A DNA stretch of 40,398 bases from Tabrizicola sp. (GCF_016792905.1 NZ_JAEULP010000083.1:1-40398); one strand, 5' to 3'; positions 23,737 through 32,447 are shown, counted from the first letter of the stretch. The notes: a model not told the origin generated them from the sequence alone. Program-made: numbers and translations.

Positions 23737-23852
23737 GGGTGGGCCTCCTTATGCTTTGGCAGACAGGTGCCACGCATGACAGGGTATGTCCAGTTCCAAG
23801 CCGCGCTTCAGGCCAGGGTCCGATCAAATCCGTGGCAGGCTGGACCGACATG

Positions 23853-23918
23853 CCGGAGTTTTGAAAACTCCGGAACGGAGCCTTCAAAGGCTCCGGTACG
23901 ATTTCTTCGAAGAAATCG
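23853..23918. repeat. Triple-hairpin intergenic repeat, copy 2
   Basis: Arms CCGGAGTTTT/AAAACTCCGG (23853-23873), arms CGGAGCCTT/AAGGCTCCG with loop CA (23876-23895, same as copy 1), and CGATTTCTTCGAAGAAATCG (23899-23918, perfect palindrome). Compared with copy 1, hairpin 1 changes C to G in one arm and G to C in the other, keeping pairing. It lies just after the coiled-coil protein's stop, in the gap before gabD. Confidence 0.8.
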
Positions 23919-23926
23919 CCCTGTCC

Positions 23927-24256
23927 TCACCCGTTCGCGTGCATCCGCTCGATATAGGCGCGCATCTCCTCGGCCTCGTGGCGGGCGTCGCGCAAGCCCT
24001 CCATCGCCGCTTTCAGCTCGGCCTCGGTCTGGCTGATGTGGTTCGTGAGTTCCGCCTCGCGCTGTTCCAGATAGGCCAGCGCCTGGTCGCGCAATTCCTC
24101 CGCCTCGTGCAGGGATTGCGCGAGCTTGTCCATCTCGGCCATGTCGCCGCCCTGCACCCGGGTGAAGCGGTGCAGAAGCCAGTGGGTGAACCAGCCCATC
24201 GCAAAGGCGACCAGCAGGATGATGGCGGTGGCGACGACGAATTCGGTGCGGTTCAT
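23927..24256 (-). CDS. Membrane-anchored coiled-coil protein
   Basis: A 109-residue protein. A membrane span at about 7-28 (VVATAIILLVAFAMGWFTHWLL) leads to an almost uninterrupted charged helix, about 40-105 (KLAQSLHEAEELRDQALAYLEQREAELTNHISQTEAELKAAME...), reading as a heptad coiled coil. It lies 3 bp after the OmpA-type gene and is probably co-translated. No named family is recognised; it could scaffold or tether the OmpA protein. Function unknown. Confidence 0.75.
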   Translation of the reverse strand: MNRTEFVVATAIILLVAFAMGWFTHWLLHRFTRVQGGDMAEMDKLAQSLHEAEELRDQALAYLEQREAELTNHISQTEAELKAAMEGLRDARHEAEEMRAYIERMHANG

Positions 24257-24259
24257 AGG

Positions 24260-26344
24260 TTATTCCTCGGCCTTCAGGCCTTCGGGGCGGGGCTTGGGCG
24301 CCAGGGTCTTTTCGGTGGGCGCGACCGACGGGCTGGTATCGCCCGAGAAATCGGGGCCGGTCGCCGCCGGGTTGGCCGTGGCAGAGCCGTCGGGAGCGGT
24401 TTCGCCCGCGCCCGTCTGGTCCGGGGTGCCGCCTGCCGGGTTGGTCTCGGTGACGGCATCGGCCCAGGTCGCCGCGGCGGTGCCCTTCAGCACGAATTCG
24501 ATCCGGCGGTTGGCCTCGCGGCCTTCCTCGCTGCCGTTGTCGGCAATCGGCTGCGCCTCGCCGTAGCCCACAGCCGTCATGCCGGACACGTCGACCCGGC
24601 GGCCCTGCAGCGCCAGCAGCACCGCCTCGGCCCGGGCCTGGCTCAACGCCTGGTTGCCGCCTTCGGAGCCCTGGCTGTCGGTATGGCCGCCGATCTCCAT
24701 CTGGATCGGCGGGCAATTGGCCAGGATCTTCGCAAGTTCGTCCAGGACGGGGCGGGCGGTGGTGGCGATCTCGGCGGACGAGGGCGTGAAGGTGATCTTC
24801 GTCCGTGCGATCACCGCGTTCACGTCGGCCACGCATTCCTCGGGCGTGGGCAGCGAAGCGACCGGGTCCAGCGCCTCGTCATAGCGGACGTTGACCTTGA
24901 AGGTCTGGCCCGGACCCAGGGCCTCGGACAGGATCTGGGTGATCTTGCCGCGCGCTGCCGTCGAGCCGGTGACGCCCGTCACCTCCACCAGGTCGGCGCG
25001 GACCAGAAGCTTGCCGTGGTCGACCTCGGCCAGCGCCTCGAGGCCCGCCAGCACCCGGACCGGCCAGCCGTCCGGCAGGGTCTCGTCCATCCGTGTCGCG
25101 GTCAGAACCTCCGACCCGGCAAAGGCCGACCGGGCGAAGGCATCGACCGCACTCCTCTGCCGCTCGTCGGTCAGACGGCCGCGCAGTTCCACCTTGCCGT
25201 CCTCGGCCAGGGTCGCGGTGAACTCGGCTGGGCCCTCGGTTGCGGTTTCCTTCTTCTCCAGCGTCGAGGTCAGCGAGAAGACGTCGGGCAGCCCGGTCTC
25301 CAGGTCGCCGACCACCTTGTCGAAGGTCGCCTGCGGCACATCGCTGCCCGCCAGGAGCGTGACGTCGGCATCCGAGAAGGTGATCGACCCCGAGCCCAGT
25401 TCCTTGACCGCCTTGATCGCCAGCGCCACCGCATCCGCCCAACGCGGGGTCGGCGTGCCAAGGCCGACCTGGCAGATCGGCGCCCCCTCGACCCCCGCCG
25501 CCGTCGCCGCCCGCAGGATCTGCGTCCGCGCGCGATCGGTATCGGCCGAGCAGCTGTCGAACCGCGCGCCCTCGGCATCGACGACGAAGCGCATGGTGAA
25601 GGGCGTGATCACCGGGCGCGGTGCGGAAATCTCCAGCACCAGTTGCACGTCCTTGGGCGCAATGGCGCGCAACTCGCCTTCCAGCTTGCGTTTCTGGTCC
25701 TCGCTGTCGGCAATGGCCTTCACCTCGACGCGGTCCGCGCTGACCGAGATTTTCGACAGCTGCAACCGCTCCAGCGCTTCCAGCCCGAAGGCCAGTGCCT
25801 CGTTCCAGGTGTCGGGCGCAGGGTAATCCGCCGTCTCCAGCATGTCGGGCAGTTCGGTCCCCTGCGCCAGCGCCGCTGCCGCTGCCGCCAGGTCTTCCTC
25901 CGACATCCCGCCCTCGCCGGGCTTTTCCGGGATCAGGCCGCTCAGCTGCACCTCGTCTTCCGTCCGCAGCATCTGCACCGAGAATTTCGGCGCCTCGATC
26001 CCCGTCGTCGGCGCGACATCCAGCCGGTCGCGGATGCGCGAGGTGTCGATCAGCGAACCCACCATGTTCACCGCGCGGAACCGCTCGGCCTCGCGCGGGG
26101 CGGTGCCGGTCAGGCGCACCTGCAACCCGTCGGTCGTGACGGTGATCCAGCCGATCCCCGCCTCGGCCAGCCGTGCCGTCACCACCTTGCTTGTCCGCGA
26201 TTCGATCACCAGCGCCGCGCCATAGGCGACCGAGAACATCACTGCCGCCGCCAGGATGAAGGCCAGCAGCGCCAGGGTGGTCGTGGACAGCTTGCGTAGG
26301 TGCAGCAGCAACAGCTTGGATTCCGGAAGACTCAGACGGGTCAT
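24260..26344 (-). CDS. OmpA-family protein with repeated BON-like segments
   Basis: A 694-residue protein, longer than usual OmpA proteins. An N-terminal membrane anchor (about 21-47) is followed by repeated modules of BON type: TARLAEAGIGWITVTTDGLQVRLTGTAP (about 57-110), and similar strand-helix segments near 124-215, 300-390 and 420-490 (WPVRVLAGLEALAEVDHGKLLVRADLVEVTGVTG). The OmpA C-terminal peptidoglycan-binding domain is at about 515-620 (IGGHTDSQGSEGGNQALSQARAEAVLLAL, REANRRIEFVL). A Gly/Thr/Pro-rich tail ends it. Together this suggests an inner-membrane-anchored periplasmic structural protein. Coupled with the downstream coiled-coil gene. Role unknown. Confidence 0.85.
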   Translation of the reverse strand: MTRLSLPESKLLLLHLRKLSTTTLALLAFILAAAVMFSVAYGAALVIESRTSKVVTARLAEAGIGWITVTTDGLQVRLTGTAPREAERFRAVNMVGSLIDTSRIRDRLDVAPTTGIEAPKFSVQMLRTEDEVQLSGLIPEKPGEGGMSEEDLAAAAAALAQGTELPDMLETADYPAPDTWNEALAFGLEALERLQLSKISVSADRVEVKAIADSEDQKRKLEGELRAIAPKDVQLVLEISAPRPVITPFTMRFVVDAEGARFDSCSADTDRARTQILRAATAAGVEGAPICQVGLGTPTPRWADAVALAIKAVKELGSGSITFSDADVTLLAGSDVPQATFDKVVGDLETGLPDVFSLTSTLEKKETATEGPAEFTATLAEDGKVELRGRLTDERQRSAVDAFARSAFAGSEVLTATRMDETLPDGWPVRVLAGLEALAEVDHGKLLVRADLVEVTGVTGSTAARGKITQILSEALGPGQTFKVNVRYDEALDPVASLPTPEECVADVNAVIARTKITFTPSSAEIATTARPVLDELAKILANCPPIQMEIGGHTDSQGSEGGNQALSQARAEAVLLALQGRRVDVSGMTAVGYGEAQPIADNGSEEGREANRRIEFVLKGTAAATWADAVTETNPAGGTPDQTGAGETAPDGSATANPAATGPDFSGDTSPSVAPTEKTLAPKPRPEGLKAEE

Positions 26345-26378
26345 TGCGCCAAGTGCTTAGGGGTTCGCGCGTCCGGGT

Positions 26379-27377
26379 TCAACCAAGCCATGCAGCGACG
26401 GCAAGAAACGGCACGGGGATCAGCCCCGCGTCGCGGTTCGACCAGAAGGTCGTCCTGCACGAGGCCGGGTCGTCCAGGTCCAGTTGCCGCATCTGCCAGC
26501 CCATGTGCAGCCCCATTGCCCAGACCCCCGCCAGCGCCACCACGAAGGCCAGCGGCCGGTGCGCGCCCGCATGGGCCAGCACCACGGCAAGGGCGAAGAA
26601 GACCAGCGTCAGCCCGAAGAAGCCCCAGAGCCAGGCCCGGCTCTGGTCGCCGAACAGCCGCGCCGTCGACTTCACCCCGATCAGCGCGTCATCCTCGATG
26701 TCCTGATAGGCATAGATCGTGTCGTAATAGAGCGTCCAGGCGATCCCGCCCAGGTAAAGCGCCAGCGCCGCGGGCGGAACCTCGCCCGCATGGGCCGCCC
26801 AGGCCAGAAGCGCGCCCCAGTTGAACGCCAGCCCAAGGAAGACCTGCGGCCACCAGGTGAAGCGCTTGGCGAAGGGGTAGATCGCGACCAGCCCCAGCGA
26901 GGCGACCCCGAGCCCCACCGCCAGCCAGTTGTAGCTGAGCAGGATCACCGCCGCGAGAGCCGCCTGCACCGCCATCCAGACCAGCGCTGCCGTCACCGTC
27001 ACCTGACCCGAGGGCAAGGGCCGCGACCGGGTTCGCGCCACCTGCGCGTCGATCTCGCGGTCGGTGATGTCGTTCCAGGTGCAGCCCGCCCCCCGCATCA
27101 GGAAGGCCCCGACCCCGCACGAGACCGCAAGCCACAGGTCCCACCCCCGGAACCCGCCCACGCCCCCCGCCAGCGCAGTTGCCCAGAGACAGGGGATCAG
27201 CAGGAGCCAGGTGCCGATCGGCCGGTCTGCCCGGCTCAACCGCAGGTAGGGCCGCGTCATCGTCGGCGCATACCGGTCCACCCAGTTCGCCTTCGGCGCA
27301 TCCGCCACCTGTCCCGCCGGGACGGTCGCAAGGGTGTCCTCGGGGGCGGCCTCTGGCGTTTCGGGCACTTGCGACAT
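26379..27377 (-). CDS. ubiA: 4-hydroxybenzoate polyprenyltransferase UbiA
   Basis: A 332-residue membrane prenyltransferase of ubiquinone synthesis, joining the polyprenyl tail to 4-hydroxybenzoate. The two aspartate-rich motifs are NDITDREID (first DxxxD) and YQDIEDDALIGVKSTA (second). Eight or nine hydrophobic spans fit UbiA. The start at 27377 (MSQVPE) is chosen: upstream in-frame codons overlap rsmE. The short N-terminal extension (about 45 residues before MTRPYLRLSR) is Pro/Ala-rich. Its start codon is 12 bp from the rsmE start on the other strand. Confidence 0.93.
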   Translation of the reverse strand: MSQVPETPEAAPEDTLATVPAGQVADAPKANWVDRYAPTMTRPYLRLSRADRPIGTWLLLIPCLWATALAGGVGGFRGWDLWLAVSCGVGAFLMRGAGCTWNDITDREIDAQVARTRSRPLPSGQVTVTAALVWMAVQAALAAVILLSYNWLAVGLGVASLGLVAIYPFAKRFTWWPQVFLGLAFNWGALLAWAAHAGEVPPAALALYLGGIAWTLYYDTIYAYQDIEDDALIGVKSTARLFGDQSRAWLWGFFGLTLVFFALAVVLAHAGAHRPLAFVVALAGVWAMGLHMGWQMRQLDLDDPASCRTTFWSNRDAGLIPVPFLAVAAWLG

Positions 27378-27389
27378 AGGGTCCGGCTC

Positions 27390-28109
27390 ATGGATGCGAA
27401 GATCAGGCTCTATGTAGATCAGCCGCTTGCCCCGGGGCAAGCCGTGCGCCTGTCGCCCGACCAGGCGCACTACCTGACCGGCGTCATGCGTCTGACCGCC
27501 GGAGCCGCCATCCTGATCTTCAACGGACGCGACGGCGAATGGCGCGCGACGCTGGCCGAGGCCGGGAAACGCGGCGCCATCGCCCTTCCCGACACGCAAA
27601 CCAGGCCCCTCCACCTTCCGCCCGACCTCTGGCTCCTCTTCGCTCCGATCAAGAAGGCCCGCACCGATTTCATCGTCGAAAAGGCGGTGGAGCTTGGCGC
27701 CGCCCGCATCCTTCCCGTCCAGACCCGCCACACCAATTCCGAACGCATCCGGCAGGACCGCCTGCAGGCCCATGCGATCGAGGCCGCCGAGCAATGCGGC
27801 GCGACCTATGTTCCCGGGGTGACAGACCTCCAGCACCTCGACAAGCTGCTGACGAAATGGCCCGACGACCGCCGCCTCTACTGGTGCGACGAAACTGCCC
27901 TCGGCCAGCCCGCCAGCATTGCCCCCGCAACAGGCCCCGCCGCCATCCTGATCGGCCCCGAGGGCGGCTTCTCTGCCGAGGAAGCCGCCAGATTGCGCGG
28001 CAAGGCGAACGTGATCCCCCTCTCCCTCGGCCCCCGCATCCTGCGCGCCGACACGGCCGCTGTCGCCGCCCTCACCCTCTGGCAGGCCGCCTGCGGGGAC
28101 TGGCGATGA
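27390..28109 (+). CDS. rsmE: 16S rRNA m3U1498 methyltransferase RsmE
   Basis: A 239-residue SPOUT-class methyltransferase that methylates N3 of U1498 in 16S rRNA. The N-terminal PUA-like domain (AKIRLYVDQPLAPGQAVRLSPDQAHYLTGVMRL) is followed by the SPOUT domain with AILIGPEGGFSAEEAA and LSLGPRILRADTAAVAALTL, the cofactor-binding knot. Start 27390. It heads a three-gene operon; its stop overlaps the next start (ATGA). It diverges from ubiA with only 12 bp between the two start codons. Confidence 0.93.
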   Translation: MDAKIRLYVDQPLAPGQAVRLSPDQAHYLTGVMRLTAGAAILIFNGRDGEWRATLAEAGKRGAIALPDTQTRPLHLPPDLWLLFAPIKKARTDFIVEKAVELGAARILPVQTRHTNSERIRQDRLQAHAIEAAEQCGATYVPGVTDLQHLDKLLTKWPDDRRLYWCDETALGQPASIAPATGPAAILIGPEGGFSAEEAARLRGKANVIPLSLGPRILRADTAAVAALTLWQAACGDWR

Positions 28110-28954
28110 TCCGCGAACAGGGGCCCGAGGATCGCGCCCAGATCGAGGCCCTCCTCACCGCCCGCATCACCGAGGCGATGTTTCCGTTGGTGAACCTGCG
28201 TGACCACGACCTTGCCAAGGGCGACTTTCCCGGCCCGCACGACCACGCGATCCGCCTCTGGCGCACGGGCGACAGCCTCATTGCCCTGACGCGCGCCGGG
28301 ATTCTTCTGCCGCTCCTCGACGGCATCCCCGACCTCTCTGGCCTGAAGGCCACCCTCCACGGCCTGAAAGTCACCGGGGCCGTCGGCCCCGCCGCCTCGG
28401 CGCGACCCATTCTGAACGCCCTCGGCCTCGACGGCCTGCCTGCCAATACCAACCGCGACGAGCCCGGCCTCACGCTGGACCTGACCCGTCTGGCAATTCC
28501 CGACCGTCCCGGCACCGCGCTCCGCCCGATCGTCCCGGACGACCTGCCCCTCCTCTCCGATTGGCGCGAGGCCTATGTCGGCGAAGTCCTTGGTCAGACC
28601 GGCACCTCCGCCCGAATTCGCGCCGAAGCCGAACTCGCGAGCTACCTTGCAAACGACAGCCACCGCCTTCTCCTCGATCACGGGACACCCGTCGCGATGA
28701 CCGGCTTCAACGCCACCCTGCCGGAAATCGTTCAGGTCGGCGGCGTCTACACCCCGCCCGAACTGCGCGGGAAAGGCTATGCCCGCCGTGCCGTCGCCCT
28801 GCATCTGGCCGAGGCGCGCGCCTCCGGCGTCATCCGGGCCGTGCTTTTCGCCGCCTCCGACGCCGCGGCCCGGGCCTATCGCGCGATCGGCTTCCAGCCC
28901 GCCAAACCCTTCACCCTGTTCCTGCTCGCCACCCCCGCCCGGATCGAAGCATGA
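28106..28954 (+). CDS. GNAT-family N-acetyltransferase
   Basis: A 282-residue protein whose C-terminal 130 residues form a GNAT acetyl-CoA domain: PIVPDDLPLLSDWREAYV, VQVGGVYTPPELRGKGYARRAVALHLAEARASG (the RGKGYA acetyl-CoA loop), LFAASDAAARAYRAIGFQP. The N-terminal half (about 1-130) is less conserved. Substrate unknown. It overlaps rsmE upstream and the next gene downstream (ATGA at each end), so the three are translationally coupled. Confidence 0.8.
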   Translation: MIREQGPEDRAQIEALLTARITEAMFPLVNLRDHDLAKGDFPGPHDHAIRLWRTGDSLIALTRAGILLPLLDGIPDLSGLKATLHGLKVTGAVGPAASARPILNALGLDGLPANTNRDEPGLTLDLTRLAIPDRPGTALRPIVPDDLPLLSDWREAYVGEVLGQTGTSARIRAEAELASYLANDSHRLLLDHGTPVAMTGFNATLPEIVQVGGVYTPPELRGKGYARRAVALHLAEARASGVIRAVLFAASDAAARAYRAIGFQPAKPFTLFLLATPARIEA

Positions 28955-29502
28955 GCCTGATCCGCCCGGACCTCCTCGCCGCTGCCCGCCGCAATGCCGA
29001 GCTGCTGACGGCCCTTGCCCTTGCCCTTTTCGGCGGCTGGACGGCATGGCAGGGCGGCTACCTCCTCACGCCCCTCGGCCTCGCGCTTGTCGCGATGGGC
29101 GCGGGCTGGGCGCTGACCACCTGGCGCCGCCTCCGCTTCCAGCAAGAGGGCGAGGCCCCCGGCATCGTCCGCGTCACCGAAGCGCAGATCGCCTATTTCG
29201 GCCCCCGCGTTGGCGGCTTCGTCGGCCTGCCGGAGCTGACCGAAATCCGCCTCCTCACCCTCCGCGGCCGCCGCATCTGGAAGCTGAAACAGGCCGATGG
29301 CCAGCTTCTGCATATCCCGGTGGAATCCGACGGGGCCGAAGCATTGTTCGACGCCTTCGCAGCACTTCCGGGCATCGACATGGCCGCGCTGGTCGCGGCA
29401 CTTGGGTCCGACGCCCCTCCGTCCGACAGCAAGGTGATCGCGCTGGCCGAAGTCGATCGCCTGATCTGGGCAAGGAAAGGTGCGGGCATCGTCTCGGTCT
29501 GA
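28951..29502 (+). CDS. Two-span membrane protein, unknown function
   Basis: A 183-residue protein with two hydrophobic segments near residues 17-35 and 40-56 (ALALALFGGWTAWQGGYLLTPLGLALVAMGAGWAL), then a cytoplasmic domain with a strand pattern (PGIVRVTEAQIAYFGPRVGGFVGLPELTEIRLLTLRGRRIWKLKQADGQLLHIPV) and an acidic helical end. The soluble part resembles a small PH-like beta fold, though this is only visual. Overlaps the GNAT gene (ATGA). No function is assigned. Confidence 0.72.
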   Translation: MSLIRPDLLAAARRNAELLTALALALFGGWTAWQGGYLLTPLGLALVAMGAGWALTTWRRLRFQQEGEAPGIVRVTEAQIAYFGPRVGGFVGLPELTEIRLLTLRGRRIWKLKQADGQLLHIPVESDGAEALFDAFAALPGIDMAALVAALGSDAPPSDSKVIALAEVDRLIWARKGAGIVSV

Positions 29503-29605
29503 AAGGCTTCGCGAATATTCCTGGACCGTGACCGCTGTGTGACGCTCCGCAAAGCCGACAATTCTCCTGTTCAAATCCTAACAGATCTATAACGGCCACG
29601 CGCAA

Positions 29606-29648
29606 CCTGTTGAAAACAGGGCATCGAATTTTCTGTCCACCGTGGACA
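29606..29648. other. Two inverted repeats upstream of gshA
   Basis: CCTGTT-GAA-AACAGG (29606-29620) and TGTCCAC-C-GTGGACA (29634-29648, 7-bp arms) lie in the 261-bp gap before gshA. Either could end the rsmE operon or be a regulator site. A possible -35 TTGACT is at 29674-29679, with no good -10. CTGTCCCCCGTGGAC at 32431-32445, beyond pepT, is nearly the same as CTGTCCACCGTGGAC here. Confidence 0.4.
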
Positions 29649-29763
29649 CCCCCGCCGCCCTCCGCGACCCCCCTTGACTTGCCTCCCGCCGCACGACACG
29701 TCTTGCCATCCGGTTTCCAAGGCCGGAGCCAAGGCCAACCAGCGAAGTCCCGGAGCCCGTCCC

Positions 29764-31110
29764 ATGTCCATCCCTCAGTCCGGCGGCGGACCGATCGAAA
29801 GCTTCGACCAGCTCGCCGCCTACATGGAATCCGGCTGCAAGCCCAAGGAAGACTGGCGGATCGGGGCCGAGCACGAGAAATTCGGCTGGCTCACCGACAC
29901 GCGTCAGCCGCTCCCCTACGCCGGCGACCGCTCCATCTCCGCGATTTTCGCCCTGCTTGAAGCCCGCTACGGCTGGGCGCCCCTGCGCGAGGGCGAGAAC
30001 GTGATCGGCCTCACCCGCAACGGGGCCAACATCAGCCTGGAGCCTGGCGGGCAGTTCGAGCTGTCCGGGGCGCCGCTGACCTCGACACTGGACGTCGGGG
30101 CGGAACTGCAAGACCATCTCGACGAGGTCCGCTCCATCGCCGACCCGATGGGGGTGAAGTTCATGGGCATCGGTGCGGCCCCCGAATGGACCCACGACCA
30201 GATGCCGGTCATGCCCAAGGGCCGCTATCGGCTGATGACCGACTACATGGGCCGCGTGGGCACCCACGGCACGCAGATGATGTACCGGACCTGCACCGTG
30301 CAGGTGAACCTCGACTACGGTTCCGAAGCGGACTTCGTGCAGAAGCTTCGCGTGGCACTCGCCCTGCAACCCGTCGCCACCGCGCTTTTCGCCTCCTCGC
30401 CGTTCTTCGAGGGCAAGCTGAACGGCCACCGCAGCTGGCGGAGCCGCATCTGGCGCGGCCTTGACGACAGCCGGACCGGGATGCTGCCCTTCGCCTTCCA
30501 GCAGGGCATGGGCTTCCAGGCCTATGTCGACTGGGTGCTCGATGTGCCGATGTATTTCGTCTACCGCGACGGCCGGTACATCGACGCGCTCGGCCAGTCG
30601 TTCCGCGATTTCCTGGCGGGCAAGCTTCCCGCTTTGCCGGGGGAAAAGCCCACGCTGTCCGACTGGGCCGACCACATGACCACCGTCTTCCCCGAGGCGC
30701 GGGCGAAGAAGTTCATCGAGATGCGCGGTGCCGATTGCGGCGATCAGGCGCATATCGCGGCGCTGCCCGCCTTCTGGGTCGGGCTCATGTATGACCAGGC
30801 CGCCCTTGATGCCGCCTGGGACCTGGTGAAGGGCATCGACGCCGAGACCCGCGAAGGGCTGCGCGTCGCGGCCTCTGTCTCGGCCCTTCAAGGCGAAGCC
30901 GGAGGGGTCAAGCTCCTCGACCTTGCCCGCGCCGCCGTGGGCCTGTCGCACGCCGGGCTGGTCGCCCGTGGCCTGGGCGAGGAAGCGCAGCTTCTGCCGC
31001 TGGTGGAAAGCCTGAAGACCGGAAAGGTGCAGGCGGACAAGTGGCTCGACCTCTACAACGGCGCCTGGGGTCACAGCCTGGCCCCGCTCTACGAGGCTTC
31101 CTCGCTTTAA
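29764..31110 (+). CDS. gshA: Glutamate-cysteine ligase, plant-type
   Basis: A 448-residue enzyme that joins glutamate and cysteine, the first step of glutathione synthesis. It is of the plant/alphaproteobacterial class, not the E. coli class. Visible: IESFDQLAAYMESGCKPKEDWRIGAEHEKFGW at the N-terminus, ISLEPGGQFELSGAPL, RLMTDYMGRVGTHGTQMMYRTCTVQVNLDY, FEGKLNGHRSWRSRIW, KKFIEMRGADCG. Start at ATG 29764; it gives the family's N-terminus and normal length. pepT follows after 9 bp and is probably in the same operon. Confidence 0.94.
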   Translation: MSIPQSGGGPIESFDQLAAYMESGCKPKEDWRIGAEHEKFGWLTDTRQPLPYAGDRSISAIFALLEARYGWAPLREGENVIGLTRNGANISLEPGGQFELSGAPLTSTLDVGAELQDHLDEVRSIADPMGVKFMGIGAAPEWTHDQMPVMPKGRYRLMTDYMGRVGTHGTQMMYRTCTVQVNLDYGSEADFVQKLRVALALQPVATALFASSPFFEGKLNGHRSWRSRIWRGLDDSRTGMLPFAFQQGMGFQAYVDWVLDVPMYFVYRDGRYIDALGQSFRDFLAGKLPALPGEKPTLSDWADHMTTVFPEARAKKFIEMRGADCGDQAHIAALPAFWVGLMYDQAALDAAWDLVKGIDAETREGLRVAASVSALQGEAGGVKLLDLARAAVGLSHAGLVARGLGEEAQLLPLVESLKTGKVQADKWLDLYNGAWGHSLAPLYEASSL

Positions 31111-31119
31111 GGACCGATC

Positions 31120-32361
31120 ATGCGCACCGATTTCGACCGCGAGCTGGAAGAGCGTCTCATCCGCTACTGCACCATCGACACCCAGAGTGACGAAGACAGC
31201 AAGACCGCCCCCAGTACCGCGCGGCAGTTCGACCTGCTGAACCTTCTGGTCGAGGAACTGCGCGGGATCGGGGCCGAGGAGGTGACGCTCACCGACTATG
31301 GCACCGTCCTTGCCACTGTTCCGGCGACGGCCAACGGGCCAACCATCGGCCTGCTGGCCCATGTCGACACCGCGCCCGCCTTCAACGCCACCGGCGTCAA
31401 GCCACGGGTGATCCGGGGCTACAACGGCGGGCCGATCCGCTTTCCCGATGCGCCCGACCTGGAACTGTCGCCCGAAGTCTCGCCCTATCTCGGTACGCGG
31501 CTGGGGCATGATATCGTCACCGCCTCGGGCACCACGCTGCTGGGCGCTGATGACAAGTCCGGGGTGGCGGTCATCATGGCGACGGCGCGGCACCTGATTG
31601 CCAACCCCGACATCGCACACGGGAAGCTCCGCATCGCTTTCACCCCGGACGAGGAAATCGGGCGCGGGGTCGATCCGCGGCTCGCCGGGGACATTGCCGC
31701 CGACTTCGCCTATACGCTCGACGGTGGCGCAGTGGGCGAGATCGAATATGAAAGCTTTTCCGCCGACGGGGCGGTTGTGCGGATCGAGGGCGTCTCGGTC
31801 CACCCCGGCACCGCCAAGGACAAGCTGGTGAACGCGCTGCACCTTGGTGCGAAGATCATCGCCACCCTGCCGCAAGTGCGCCTGACACCGGAGACGACCG
31901 AGGAGCGCGAGGGCTTCCTCATGATCTACGAGATGCGCGGCACGGCGGCGGACTGCCAGCTGCGCTTCATCCTGCGTGACTTTGAACTGGACGGGCTGGC
32001 CGCCAAGGGTGCGCTGCTGCGGCAGGTCTGCGAGACGGTCGCGGCGACCGAACCGCGCGCGAAGATCACCTGCGAGATCAAGCCGCAGTATCGCAACATG
32101 CGCTACTGGCTGGAGAAGGACATGGCCCCGGTCGAGCTGGCGCACGGCGCCTGCCGCGATCTTGGGGTCGAGCCGAAGTCGGTGCCGATCCGTGGCGGGA
32201 CCGACGGCTCGCGGTTGACCGAAATGGGCGTGCCCTGTCCGAACGTCTTCACCGGCATGCAGGAACTGCACGGTCCGCGCGAATGGATTTCGGTGCAGGA
32301 CATGGCGCTTGCGACCCGCGTCGTGCTGCGGCTGGTCGAGAAGGCGGCCCAGCCGGGATAG
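31120..32361 (+). CDS. pepT: Peptidase T (tripeptide aminopeptidase)
   Basis: A 413-residue M20-family zinc aminopeptidase that removes the N-terminal residue of tripeptides. Metal and catalytic residues: LLAHVDTAP (His81, Asp83), LLGADDKSGVAV (Asp144), TPDEEIGRGVD (Glu178, Glu179), DGGAVGEIE, and the C-terminal MQELHGPREWIS. PIRGGTDGSRLTEMGVPCPN is the substrate loop. Length matches E. coli PepT (about 408). It directly follows gshA. Both ends of the pair carry a similar CTGTCCnCCGTGGAC sequence. Confidence 0.93.
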   Translation: MRTDFDRELEERLIRYCTIDTQSDEDSKTAPSTARQFDLLNLLVEELRGIGAEEVTLTDYGTVLATVPATANGPTIGLLAHVDTAPAFNATGVKPRVIRGYNGGPIRFPDAPDLELSPEVSPYLGTRLGHDIVTASGTTLLGADDKSGVAVIMATARHLIANPDIAHGKLRIAFTPDEEIGRGVDPRLAGDIAADFAYTLDGGAVGEIEYESFSADGAVVRIEGVSVHPGTAKDKLVNALHLGAKIIATLPQVRLTPETTEEREGFLMIYEMRGTAADCQLRFILRDFELDGLAAKGALLRQVCETVAATEPRAKITCEIKPQYRNMRYWLEKDMAPVELAHGACRDLGVEPKSVPIRGGTDGSRLTEMGVPCPNVFTGMQELHGPREWISVQDMALATRVVLRLVEKAAQPG

Positions 32362-32390
32362 CGCCGCAGCTTGGTTGCGATACGGTAAAG

Positions 32391-32445
32391 GTCCACAAGC
32401 AAGCCATTGATCTTGCTAGATCGGTGAAACCTGTCCCCCGTGGAC
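32391..32445. terminator. Long inverted repeat between convergent pepT and plsY
   Basis: GTCCAC at 32391-32396 pairs with GTGGAC at 32440-32445. Inside it AGCAAG (32398-32403) pairs with CTTGCT (32412-32417). This nested hairpin spans the 86-bp gap between convergent genes and may serve as a bidirectional end. No T tract is obvious. Confidence 0.35.
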
Positions 32446-32447
32446 GG

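Noticed and set aside
23786-26299. 837-codon plus-strand frame over the OmpA-type gene
   Set aside because: Shadow of the minus-strand gene; composition is Gly/Arg/His-rich without motifs and it reads through the triple-hairpin repeat.
29587-32271. 894-codon minus-strand frame over gshA and pepT
   Set aside because: Antisense to two well-conserved enzymes; low-complexity His/Arg/Gly translation.
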